DNA from: Oscillospiraceae bacterium
GTDB lineage: Bacteria > Bacillota_A > Clostridia > Oscillospirales > JAAYXM01
Direction: 5' to 3'
DNA: 8,989 bases
NCBI GenBank assembly: GCA_017408185.1
Contig: JAFQVE010000067.1
Span: forward strand, 1-8,989
The position numbers and the translations under genes are program-made. The notes beneath the pieces were generated by a model, which was given only the letters and a program-made list of their open reading frames with translations, made no database searches and was not told the origin of the DNA. Below are positions 1 to 5,772 of the stretch, in pieces; position 1 is the first letter of the stretch, and each line of letters starts with the position of its first letter.

Positions 1-6
1 TATAAT
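1..6 (+). promoter_or_regulatory. Possible -10 box of the parA leader
   Basis: The window opens with a perfect TATAAT hexamer, which would start transcription near base 13 and give parA a leader of about 65 bases. The matching -35 box would lie outside the window, so this cannot be confirmed. The stretch is AT-rich and partly self-complementary (bases 5-14 are a palindrome), so the hexamer could be chance. Confidence 0.3.
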
Positions 7-34
7 AATATTATCACCGGTTCAGGTGAGAAAT

Positions 35-56
35 AAAGGCTTTTTGATAAGCCTTT
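35..56 (+). terminator. Hairpin in the parA leader
   Basis: AAAGGCTT (35-42) pairs perfectly with AAGCCTTT (49-56) around a 6-base loop, followed by only one further T. It may be a weak terminator of the gene to the left or a leader stem in front of the parA ribosome binding site at 64-72. The T-run is too short for a convincing intrinsic terminator. Confidence 0.35.
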
Positions 57-79
57 TGGCCTATGGAGGTGGAATATAT

Positions 80-856
80 ATGGCAAAAATCATTGCCGTT
101 GCAAATCAAAAGGGCGGCGTTGGAAAGACAACGACGTGCGTGAATCTTGCAGCAGCATTGCATATACTGAAAAAACGTGTGCTCCTTGTTGATATGGATC
201 CACAGGGACATTCAAGCATCGGCTTTGGAGTGAATAAGCATGACAAGCTTCCCACAGCATATGATCTGATTGCAGATACAGCCTCTGCGGCAGAAATCAT
301 CAGAAAAACGCCTTACGGAGATTTGCTTCCGGCGAGTACGAATCTTGCGGCGGCAGAGGTTGAGCTTGTTTCGATGGACAAGCGGCAGTTTGTTCTTCGT
401 GATGCACTGAATACCGTTTCGGACAGATACGATTTTATAATAATCGACTGCCCCCCTGCCCTGGGTATGCTCACAATAAATTCATTGTGTGCGGCAAATT
501 CGGTAATTGTTCCGGTAGATTGCGGATTTTATGCGCTTGAGGGGCTTTCTGCGCTGACAAGCACTATGGCAACGTTGAAAAAAAGCTTTAATCCGGAGCT
601 TGATATAGAAGGCGTTCTTCTTACAATGTTTGATTCGCGCACTAACCTTTCCGTCCAGATTGCGCAGGAGATAAAGCGCTTTTTCCCGCAGAAGGTTTTC
701 TCGGTAACTATTCCGAGAAACGTGCGTCTTGCAGAAGCTCCGAGCCACGGAAAGCCTGTTATGGAATATGACCGTCATTCACGTGGAGCAGATTGTTATA
801 TGCGTCTTGCTGAGGAACTCATAGATAAAAATGAGGAGGTAAGAAAAAATGGCTAA
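80..856 (+). CDS. parA: Chromosome-partitioning ATPase ParA (Soj family)
   Basis: ParA/Soj is an ATP-dependent dimeric DNA-binding protein that works with ParB-parS complexes in origin segregation and, in Firmicutes, influences replication initiation. The 258-residue product starts MAKIIAVANQKGG and carries the deviant Walker A motif KGGVGKTT (residues 11-18, signature Lys11). Walker A' is VLLVDMDPQG (34-43) and Walker B is FIIIDCPP (119-126). The length is normal for the short chromosomal ParAs, which lack an N-terminal helix-turn-helix. I chose the ATG at 80 because GGAGGTGG lies 8 bases upstream and the protein then begins just before the Walker A strand, as in the family. The frame extends back to a GTG at 26, but that stretch crosses a hairpin and has no ribosome binding site. 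The stop overlaps the parB start by 8 bases, so the two are translationally coupled. Confidence 0.96.
   Translation: MAKIIAVANQKGGVGKTTTCVNLAAALHILKKRVLLVDMDPQGHSSIGFGVNKHDKLPTAYDLIADTASAAEIIRKTPYGDLLPASTNLAAAEVELVSMDKRQFVLRDALNTVSDRYDFIIIDCPPALGMLTINSLCAANSVIVPVDCGFYALEGLSALTSTMATLKKSFNPELDIEGVLLTMFDSRTNLSVQIAQEIKRFFPQKVFSVTIPRNVRLAEAPSHGKPVMEYDRHSRGADCYMRLAEELIDKNEEVRKNG
775..790 (+). promoter_or_regulatory. Weak parS-like site inside parA
   Basis: TCATTCACGTGGAGCA matches 12 of 16 bases of the Bacillus parS consensus TGTTTCACGTGAAACA, including the whole CACGTG core. parS sites are often placed in or next to parAB. However, the bases encode conserved ParA residues (HSRGA), and both flanking arms have mismatches, so it may be coincidence. 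It is the only CACGTG core I found in the window. Confidence 0.25.
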
Positions 857-1754
857 AAAAGGCCTTGGGAAAGGTTTTGATACTTCATTTAAGGGTCTTG
901 ATGTTTTCTTTTCAAACGAAGAAAGCTCGGAAAGTGTTTCCTCGCCGGGTGCTGAGGATAGCGGAAAAGGTTCACTTCTGATAAAGCTTTCGGATATAGA
1001 TCCGAATAAAAATCAGCCGAGAAAGCTGTTTTTTGACGATTCTCTTGAAGAACTTGCGGAATCAATTCGCATCCATGGGATTCTTCAGCCTCTGGCACTT
1101 CGCAGAAGTGAGGGCGGAAGATATCAGATTATCGCCGGTGAGCGCCGTTTTCGTGCGGCGAAGCGTGCGGGGCTCAGCGAGGTTCCTGCCGTAATTGTTG
1201 ATGCGGACGACCGCGCGGTAGCAGAGCTTGCGCTTATAGAAAACCTTCAGCGTGAGGATTTAAATCCCGTTGAAGAGGCAGAAGGATTTCGCGCGCTTAT
1301 AGAAGAATTTTCGCTGACGCAGGAGCAGGCGGCAGAGCGCCTTGGAAAATCCCGTTCAAGCCTTACAAATGCAATGCGTCTGCTTGCCCTCTCCCCCGAA
1401 GCTCTCGCCCTGTTGCGTGAAGGACGTATTGAAAGAGGTCATGCAAAGGTAATTCTGGGACTTTCTGATAAGAATAAGCAGACGGAAGCAGCAAATATTG
1501 TTGCGGAAAAAGGTCTTAACGTCCGGCAGACAGAGGAATTGGTGCGTCGCATGAACCGCTCGCTTCTCACACCTCCCGAAGAAGCAGATTCTTTTGAGGT
1601 TGATTACGTTGCATCTCTTGAGCGCGACCTCACAAAAAGTCTCGGAAGACGAGTAAAGCTTTCGCACGGGAAGAAAAAAGGTACACTGTCTCTTGAATAT
1701 TACGGAAACGATGACCTCGACCGCCTTATCAAGATACTTAGCAAAATTAAATAG
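849..1754 (+). CDS. parB: Chromosome-partitioning protein ParB (Spo0J family)
   Basis: ParB/Spo0J is a CTP-dependent DNA clamp that loads at parS, spreads along origin DNA, recruits condensin and stimulates ParA. The 301-residue protein starts with the family's Lys/Gly-rich tail (AKKGLGKGF), which is the ParA-stimulating region. A linker follows, then the CTP-binding core: box I around QPRKLF (56-61), the GERRFRAA signature (97-104) and ENLQREDLNP (131-140). A central helix-turn-helix follows (about 156-177, LTQEQAAERLGKSRSSLTN), with an RGHAKVILGL segment after it. The last ~45 residues form the dimerisation domain. The start at 849 has GAGGAGGT at 833-840 with 8-base spacing and overlaps the end of parA. 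The N-terminal tail carries FDTSF where many relatives have LDALF, a minor variation. The stop overlaps the ribosome binding site of the next gene. Confidence 0.96.
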   Translation: MAKKGLGKGFDTSFKGLDVFFSNEESSESVSSPGAEDSGKGSLLIKLSDIDPNKNQPRKLFFDDSLEELAESIRIHGILQPLALRRSEGGRYQIIAGERRFRAAKRAGLSEVPAVIVDADDRAVAELALIENLQREDLNPVEEAEGFRALIEEFSLTQEQAAERLGKSRSSLTNAMRLLALSPEALALLREGRIERGHAKVILGLSDKNKQTEAANIVAEKGLNVRQTEELVRRMNRSLLTPPEEADSFEVDYVASLERDLTKSLGRRVKLSHGKKKGTLSLEYYGNDDLDRLIKILSKIK

Positions 1755-1766
1755 GAGATTGCAAAA

Positions 1767-2228
1767 ATGGACGAAAATAAAAAGAGCACAAAGCGATTTC
1801 TAATTATTTACAGTATTGCGATATTTGTATTTGCAGTTGCGTTAATACTGATTGCATCTCTTTCTCAGATGCGTATAAACCGCGAGGCAGATGAAATCCA
1901 GGAGCGTCTTACAAATGCCGAAATTCTCGCCGCAGATAAGCAAACAAGGCTTGATGCGGTAATGACGGAAAATTCGCGTTTGAATGAGCAGATAAAGAAG
2001 CTTGAAACTGAAAACGAAACGCTTAAGACGGAAAACGGAACGCTCACTTCCGCAAAAGATACAGATGCAAAGCGCATTGCCGCGTATCAGAAGCTTGCGG
2101 AGATGATAAATTACAAGCGTCTTGGAAAGAACCGGTCGCTGAAGAATGCAATAGAGGCTTTTGAAGCAGGTAAATATCCGGAATGCCTCAACGTTGCAGA
2201 CCTTGAAATTTATAATTCCATAAAATAA
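1767..2228 (+). CDS. Membrane-anchored coiled-coil protein, unknown function
   Basis: I do not recognise this 153-residue protein as a named family. It has a basic N-terminus (KKSTKR, to residue 10) and one hydrophobic segment (about 11-32). A long charged heptad-like coiled coil follows (about 36-105), including the near-repeat ENETLKTENGTL. The C-terminus (about 107-153) is more globular, rich in Lys/Ala and helix-like (NAIEAFEAGKYPECLNVADL), loosely like one TPR hairpin. With the positive charge before the membrane segment, the coiled coil is expected outside by the positive-inside rule, but that is inference. AGGAGA overlaps the parB stop (1753-1758), so it is co-transcribed with parAB, and serS follows 23 bases after its stop. 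Many Clostridia carry a DUF4446 membrane protein in this slot after parB. I see no clear DUF4446 core here, so this is either very divergent or a different occupant. Confidence 0.85.
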   Translation: MDENKKSTKRFLIIYSIAIFVFAVALILIASLSQMRINREADEIQERLTNAEILAADKQTRLDAVMTENSRLNEQIKKLETENETLKTENGTLTSAKDTDAKRIAAYQKLAEMINYKRLGKNRSLKNAIEAFEAGKYPECLNVADLEIYNSIK

Positions 2229-2251
2229 AACACAAAGGAAAGTGAAAAGAT

Positions 2252-3523
2252 ATGTTAGATATTAAAGTAATAAGAGAAAATCCCGAAAAGATTAAGGCTT
2301 CCCTCGCCCGTCGCTGCAAGGATTACGGTGCAGAGGTTGATCGCGTGCTTGAGCTTGATGCGCGTCGCCGTGAAATAATCGGAAAGAGCGAAGCAATAAA
2401 GGCTTCACAGAATGCAGAATCAAAGAAGATTCCGATGCTCAAAAAGGCAGGAGAAGACACAACGGCAATTTTTGCAGAGCTTAAAAAGCTTGGTGATGAG
2501 GCAAAGGCGCTTGAAGCAGAGCTTCGCGAGATAGAGGAAGCGCTTAATGCTGCAATTCTTGTCATCCCGAACACCCCCAACGATTCCATTCCCGACGGTC
2601 CGGATTCTGACAGCAATGTTGAGGTAAGAAGAAACGGCACTCCGCGCGAGTTTGACTTTACCCCGAAAGCTCACTGGGACCTTGGAGAAGAGCTTGGTAT
2701 TCTTGACCCGACAACTGCGGCAAAGGTTACGGGAACCCGTTTCCATTTCTATAAAGGTGCAGGTGCCGCATTGGAGCGTGCAGTTATAAACTTCTATCTT
2801 GACACGCACACAAGCCGCGGATATACCGAGGTTTTCCCACCGTTTATGGTAAACCGCGCATCAATGACCGGCACAGGTCAGCTTCCCAAATTTGAGGAGG
2901 ATGCATTCCACCTTGGACGTGAGGATTACTTCCTCATCCCGACAGCTGAGGTTCCGGTAACAAATATGCACCGTGATGAGATCCTTGACGGTGCAGACCT
3001 TCCGATTAAATACTGTGCGTATTCTGCTTGCTTCCGCGCAGAAGCAGGAAGCGCGGGGCGTGATACACGCGGTCTTATCCGTCAGCATCAGTTTAACAAG
3101 GTTGAGCTTGTTAAGTTCGCAAATCCGGAAAATTCATATGAGGAGCTTGAAAAGCTCACTGCAGATGCAGAGTTTGTTCTTTCCTCCCTCGGTCTCCCCT
3201 ACCGTGTTGTAACGCTTTGCGCAGGAGACCTTGGCTTCTCCTCTGCAAAGACATACGATGTTGAAGTCTGGATGCCGTCTTATGACAGATATCTTGAAAT
3301 CTCCTCCTGCTCAAACTTCGAGGATTATCAGGCTCGCCGCGCGTCAATCAGATTCCGTCCGGAGCCGGGTGCAAAGCCGCAGCTTGTTCATACGCTCAAC
3401 GGCTCGGGCGTTGCAATCGGAAGAACCGTTGCTGCTATTCTTGAAAATTATCAGAACGAGGACGGCTCTATCACCGTTCCGGAAGTTCTCCGCAAGTACA
3501 TCGGAAAAGATGTTATCCGATAA
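2252..3523 (+). CDS. serS: Seryl-tRNA synthetase
   Basis: This cytoplasmic class II synthetase charges tRNA-Ser (and tRNA-Sec where present) with serine via seryl-adenylate. The 423-residue length is typical. Residues 1 to about 110 form the long antiparallel coiled-coil arm that reads the tRNA-Ser variable arm (start [10 protein letters not shown]; heptads through [17 protein letters not shown]). The catalytic core follows, with the serine-binding TAE (231-233) inside PTAEVPVTN. Motif 2 is [14 protein letters not shown] (from residue 261) and motif 3 is [11 protein letters not shown] (382-392), with its ATP-binding arginine at 391. All key residues are present, so the enzyme should be active. 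The start is supported by AAAGGAAAG at 2234-2242. It is last in the parA-parB-membrane-protein-serS run, and the leader is too short for a T-box. It ends 20 bases before a strong terminator. Confidence 0.98.
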   Translation: MLDIKVIRENPEKIKASLARRCKDYGAEVDRVLELDARRREIIGKSEAIKASQNAESKKIPMLKKAGEDTTAIFAELKKLGDEAKALEAELREIEEALNAAILVIPNTPNDSIPDGPDSDSNVEVRRNGTPREFDFTPKAHWDLGEELGILDPTTAAKVTGTRFHFYKGAGAALERAVINFYLDTHTSRGYTEVFPPFMVNRASMTGTGQLPKFEEDAFHLGREDYFLIPTAEVPVTNMHRDEILDGADLPIKYCAYSACFRAEAGSAGRDTRGLIRQHQFNKVELVKFANPENSYEELEKLTADAEFVLSSLGLPYRVVTLCAGDLGFSSAKTYDVEVWMPSYDRYLEISSCSNFEDYQARRASIRFRPEPGAKPQLVHTLNGSGVAIGRTVAAILENYQNEDGSITVPEVLRKYIGKDVIR

Positions 3524-3543
3524 CAGACAGTAATATATAAAGC

Positions 3544-3582
3544 AAAAACAACGCTGTGTTTTAAAAACACAGCGTTGTTTTT
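3544..3582. terminator. Bidirectional intrinsic terminator between serS and the oxidoreductase
   Basis: Bases 3544-3561 pair perfectly with 3565-3582, with CAACGCTGTG at the GC-rich centre, around a 3-base loop. Outer A-runs and T-runs on both sides give a U-tract whichever strand is read. It sits between the serS stop (3523) and the stop of the converging minus-strand gene (3594), so it most likely ends both transcripts. Confidence 0.93.
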
Positions 3583-3593
3583 TATAATAAGCT

Positions 3594-4550
3594 TTAGTTT
3601 TCTTCTTTGTAAAGACGCTTAACTGCGTGAATAATATCGAGTCCGTACTCACCGGTTACAACCGCTTCCTTGCCTCCCTCGCGGAGAACACGGCAGACAT
3701 CCTGAATCTGATATGTCATGCCCGGAACGTGCTCGAGGTCTACTTCCTTGAAAACACCGTCGGCACCGCAATAGGAAACATGGCTATGGCTGGGCAGGCG
3801 AATTTCGCCTTTTGTGAGATAGAGAGCAACCGTGTTGCAGCTTGCGGGAACGTGTCCGATAAGGTTGAGCGTGCCGGTAACGCCGTTTGCCATCTTTACA
3901 AATGCCTGACCGCTGTCTTCACAGTCATACCCTTCGCGGATATGTACATTTCCGTGAATCTCTGCAATATCAGAGTCTGTAAAGTACTTCATCTTGTCAA
4001 GACAGTGGGCGCCAAGGTTTATCATGATTCCGCCACCGGACATTTTTTTTGTAAGAAACCACTTCGGACGGTCGTCGGAAAAGTAGTTCATATTTCTTGT
4101 TTCATGGAAGCTTACAAGCTCACCAAGCTCGCCGGACCGGATAAGCTCTTTTGCATAGATGTTAGCAGGCATATATCTCTGAAGATGTCCTACCCAGAAC
4201 ATAACATCATTTTTCTTGCAGCAGTCAATCATCTTTTGGCAGTCTTCACTGTCAAGTCCCATTGGCTTTTCAAGGAAAACGTTGACTCCGCACTCTGCGC
4301 AGTAGCAGGTAGCCTCGCCGTGAAGACCGTGAGGAAGAGTGATTATTGCGATATCTATCTCACCTTTGAGCTCATCAATCATTTTTTTGTAATCCGTATA
4401 CGGTTTTGCGCCCGTCAGCTCACAAACATGGTTTAAATTAGGTTCTGAAAGGTCACAAGCAGCGACGATTGAGGCATCGTCAATTGTTTCAAACGCGTGG
4501 ATATGCCCCGAGCTTATTTTTCCACAGCCGATAAGTGCGGCTTTAATCAT
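3594..4550 (-). CDS. Gfo/Idh/MocA-family NAD(P)-dependent oxidoreductase
   Basis: The 318-residue cytoplasmic dehydrogenase belongs to the glucose-fructose oxidoreductase / inositol dehydrogenase family, which oxidises or reduces sugars, cyclitols or their derivatives. The N-terminal Rossmann fold starts immediately (AALIGCGKISSGH, residues 5-16), with the acidic strand-2 end AACD (30-33). The family EKP motif is at 94-96, whose Lys is catalytic or substrate-binding. The C-terminal alpha/beta domain carries GGGIMINLGAHCLD (172-185), where the His182/Asp185 pair matches the usual catalytic HxxD. Nothing is missing for activity. The substrate cannot be read from sequence, and there is no transporter or sugar kinase beside it. 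The ATG has AAGGGG at 4563-4568, about 12 bases upstream, which is rather distant. The gene has its own promoter and a CcpA/LacI-like operator (4600-4628), so carbon-source control is likely. A large open frame on the opposite strand is its shadow. Confidence 0.93.
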   Translation of the reverse strand: MIKAALIGCGKISSGHIHAFETIDDASIVAACDLSEPNLNHVCELTGAKPYTDYKKMIDELKGEIDIAIITLPHGLHGEATCYCAECGVNVFLEKPMGLDSEDCQKMIDCCKKNDVMFWVGHLQRYMPANIYAKELIRSGELGELVSFHETRNMNYFSDDRPKWFLTKKMSGGGIMINLGAHCLDKMKYFTDSDIAEIHGNVHIREGYDCEDSGQAFVKMANGVTGTLNLIGHVPASCNTVALYLTKGEIRLPSHSHVSYCGADGVFKEVDLEHVPGMTYQIQDVCRVLREGGKEAVVTGEYGLDIIHAVKRLYKEEN

Positions 4551-4599
4551 AATAAAAACAACCCCTTCTGAAATTAGGAAAAATTAATCAATTATATTT

Positions 4600-4628
4600 A
4601 TTGTACCACAAACGAAAAGCGCTTGCAA
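4600..4628 (-). promoter_or_regulatory. Promoter of the Gfo/Idh/MocA oxidoreductase
   Basis: Read on the minus strand, TTGCAA (4628-4623) and TACAAT (4605-4600) are separated by exactly 17 bases, and a TG sits one base before the -10 (TGGTACAAT, extended -10). This is a good vegetative sigma-A promoter. Transcription would start near 4593 and leave a leader of about 43 bases before the ATG at 4550. Confidence 0.75.
4613..4628 (-). promoter_or_regulatory. CcpA cre / LacI-family operator candidate
   Basis: On the minus strand, TTGCAAGCGCTTTTCG matches the catabolite-responsive element pattern WTGNAARCGNWWWCAW at all but the last three positions. It is centred on the palindrome AAGCGCTT (4617-4624), the core of LacI-family operators. 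It covers the -35 box and part of the spacer of the oxidoreductase promoter, the position expected for repression. Whether the binder is CcpA or a dedicated LacI-type regulator cannot be told. Confidence 0.55.
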
Positions 4629-4684
4629 CATAAAAAGTAGCATAAATGGGAAAAATTATTAAAAGAAAATTTCATGCATTTTCT

Positions 4685-4723
4685 TTGGCAAAATATTGGC
4701 AGAAAACTGGCAGAAACTTGGCA
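4685..4723 (+). repeat. Four TTGGCA-type hexamers at exact 11-bp pitch
   Basis: TTGGCA begins at 4685, 4696 and 4718, and CTGGCA at 4707, so every unit is 11 bases from the next. The 5-base spacers are AAATA, GAAAA and GAAAC. Six conserved bases plus five variable ones is the classic layout of OmpR/PhoB-family response-regulator sites (for example PhoP and CiaR boxes in Firmicutes), where monomers bind head-to-tail on one DNA face. I found no fifth unit on either side. The sites could act leftward on the oxidoreductase or rightward on the TATAAT at 4749. No regulator gene is in the window. Confidence 0.7.
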
Positions 4724-4740
4724 CCGCAAAAAATAAATTT

Positions 4741-4758
4741 TGTGATAATATAATCACA
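4741..4758. promoter_or_regulatory. 18-bp palindrome overlapping a TATAAT box
   Basis: TGTGATAATATAATCACA is self-complementary at 16 of 18 positions (arms TGTGAT and ATCACA). It contains TATAAT (4749-4754), so a bound dimer would block that -10 box. The half-sites resemble CRP and Rex half-sites, but the gap between TGTGA and TCACA is 8 bases rather than the 6 of either family, so I do not assign a regulator. No good -35 box lies 17 bases upstream of the TATAAT. An activator bound to the neighbouring 11-bp repeats could substitute. Confidence 0.5.
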
Positions 4759-4763
4759 GCCTG

Positions 4764-4795
4764 AAAAACGCACACTTTTCCGGTGTGCGCTTTTT
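4764..4795. terminator. Hairpin terminator with A/T flanks, no gene before it
   Basis: CGCACAC (4769-4775) pairs with GTGTGCG (4783-4789) around a 7-base loop. AAAAA lies before the stem and CTTTTT after it, so it works as a terminator on either strand, and on the minus strand the T-run follows directly. No gene ends here on either strand: it lies between divergent transcription units and only about 10 bases after the TATAAT of the palindrome. It could insulate the two units or truncate a very short transcript. Confidence 0.7.
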
Positions 4796-4841
4796 GTTTG
4801 TCGAAAGGAAAGGCAGATGTAGAAAATGACATAGAAAACAA

Positions 4842-4870
4842 TTGAAAAAGAAATCAAACTATACTATAAT
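4842..4870 (+). promoter_or_regulatory. Promoter of the toxin / phosphoesterase pair
   Basis: TTGAAA (4842-4847) and TATAAT (4865-4870) are 17 bases apart, a near-consensus sigma-A promoter. Transcription would begin near 4877. AAGGAGG (4872-4878) directly follows the -10, so it would fall at or before the first transcribed base and could not act as a ribosome binding site from this promoter. This suggests either that transcripts come from further upstream or that the junction has been rearranged. Confidence 0.75.
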
Positions 4871-4881
4871 TAAGGAGGTAT

Positions 4882-5091
4882 GAGGATTTTGATATCGAAG
4901 CGGCAGAGGAAAAGCTGCGCGATAATGATTACTGGACTGAACGTTTACTCGAAAGCCGCAGACAAGGCTATGGCTTTGCTGGTGATGAGCAGATAGCAGA
5001 AGAACGCAATACACTTGAAGAAGAAATCAAACGCGCAAAGGATGCGGCAGACCGCAGACGTGAGCGATATATCCGCGAAAAGGCGGCGCAG
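4882..5091 (+). pseudogene. Start-less upstream part of the toxin reading frame
   Basis: The toxin frame is open back to base 4870 and reads as convincing protein: EDFDIEAAEEKLRDNDYW, then a highly charged helical stretch rich in Glu, Arg and Lys (EERNTLEEEIKRAKDAADRR). There is no ATG, GTG or TTG in frame here; the first in-frame ATG is at 5092. The only ATG beside the AAGGAGG is at 4880, in the wrong frame, and it stops at 4996. One extra T in the run at 4887-4890 would join that ATG to the toxin frame as MRIFDIEAAEE. The likely readings are loss of the original N-terminus, a one-base frameshift, or a sequencing error in the T-run. Confidence 0.55.
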
Positions 5092-5760
5092 ATGCCGGAC
5101 AACGGACTGCATGAGCTTCTGCGATGGTCTGTGAGAAATATGCCGGAGAGAAAGCAAGATACATTTTCCGCAAATCCGCAATTTTCAAACACGCTTTATC
5201 CGGAAATATCACCGGGATATTCTAACGGAAGCATCCCGCAAAAGAATTACTATACGAAGAATAAATCAATATACGGAGAGAATACGGATAAAGCGCTTGA
5301 TGCAATCAGCAATATTCTGACTGCAACATCGTTGGTTCCCGGTATAGATACATTTGCAGATGCGGCGGCAATACCGGTAGACCTTCTGCGCGGAGATTAC
5401 ATATCGGCAGGGCTTGATGCGTTTGGCATCCTTCCGTTTGTAGGAGAAGTAGCCGACACCGCAAAGCTTGCACGCGCGGGGATGAATGTAGCCGATGTGG
5501 CACATGATGCAAATAAGCTTAATATTACACACAGATTAACAAAAAGCCACAAAGAAATGGAAAAGTTAATTAATGATATTAAAAGCAACGGAATTAAAGA
5601 AACAATTAAATATGTTGAGCATAACGGCGAGAAATTTGTAGTTGATGGTCACCATAGGTTACATATTGCTCGATTGTTGGGATTAAAGAATATTCCAGTA
5701 GAAAAAGTGAATCTTCCGTATAAGGGATATAATTCAATAAATGATTTATTCTGGGAGTAG
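5092..5760 (+). CDS. Polymorphic-toxin C-terminal tail with ParB/sulfiredoxin-fold toxin domain
   Basis: The 222 residues from the first usable ATG look like the tail of a polymorphic toxin. Residues 1 to about 64 are a polar linker. Residues about 65-130 are a hydrophobic, Gly/Asp-rich pre-toxin segment (SLVPGIDTFADAAAIP; GDYISAGLDAFGILPFVGEV) of the type found just before toxin domains in WXG/LXG/Rhs proteins. The terminal domain (about 146-222) holds EHNGEKFVVDGHHRLHIA and GLKNIPVEKV, the nucleotide-binding signature of the ParB/sulfiredoxin fold. In this fold, members are known to act as nucleases, CTPases or free-serine kinases, so the activity here is uncertain. No secretion or delivery module is present. 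The ATG at 5092 has only a weak GGCGG upstream, so the true start is doubtful. GC falls from about 50% (5281-5520) to about 30% (5521-5760), right at the domain boundary. It is not the chromosomal ParB, which is encoded separately. Its partner phosphoesterase begins 12 bases later. Confidence 0.72.
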   Translation: MPDNGLHELLRWSVRNMPERKQDTFSANPQFSNTLYPEISPGYSNGSIPQKNYYTKNKSIYGENTDKALDAISNILTATSLVPGIDTFADAAAIPVDLLRGDYISAGLDAFGILPFVGEVADTAKLARAGMNVADVAHDANKLNITHRLTKSHKEMEKLINDIKSNGIKETIKYVEHNGEKFVVDGHHRLHIARLLGLKNIPVEKVNLPYKGYNSINDLFWE

Positions 5761-5772
5761 AAAGGATATATA

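Larger units (their letters stand above)
4551..4869. other. 319-base gene-free regulatory interval
   Basis: No credible gene lies here. From left to right the interval holds the minus-strand leader, promoter and operator of the oxidoreductase; an AT-rich inverted repeat (4662-4670 with 4678-4686); four 11-bp direct repeats (4685-4723); an 18-bp palindrome over a TATAAT (4741-4758); a terminator hairpin (4764-4795); and a plus-strand promoter (4842-4870). The two short minus-strand open frames (about 60 codons) have no ribosome binding site and no protein-like composition. Confidence 0.8.

Noticed and set aside
26..79. An upstream GTG start that would lengthen ParA by 18 residues
   Set aside because: It has no ribosome binding site, crosses the leader hairpin, and would add residues before the conserved start. 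The ATG at 80 has GGAGGTGG.
2229..2251. A T-box or other riboswitch before serS
   Set aside because: Only 23 bases separate the two genes, which leaves room for nothing beyond the ribosome binding site.
3627..4436. A 269-codon plus-strand open frame
   Set aside because: It lies wholly antisense to the Gfo/Idh/MocA gene, whose protein shows every family motif. The plus-strand product has no recognisable domain and no ribosome binding site.
4685..4723. A CRISPR or plasmid-iteron reading of the four repeats
   Set aside because: The 6-base units with 5-base spacers are far too short for CRISPR, and no Cas or replication-initiator gene or origin feature is present.
4741..4758. Assignment of the palindrome to CRP or Rex
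   Set aside because: Both families use TGTGA-N6-TCACA spacing; here the gap is 8 bases.
4659..4857. Two overlapping minus-strand open frames of about 60 codons
   Set aside because: They overlap the direct repeats, palindrome and terminator, have no ribosome binding site, and look like translated AT-rich noise.
4880..4996. A 38-residue plus-strand frame starting at the ATG next to AAGGAGG
   Set aside because: The ribosome binding site is only one base from the ATG, the product looks random, and the toxin frame in the same DNA is clearly more protein-like. It is recorded as evidence for a frameshift instead.
5641..5712. The DGHHR-containing domain as a second chromosomal ParB
   Set aside because: It lacks the helix-turn-helix, the ENLQRxDLNP segment and the dimerisation domain, and follows a pre-toxin segment.
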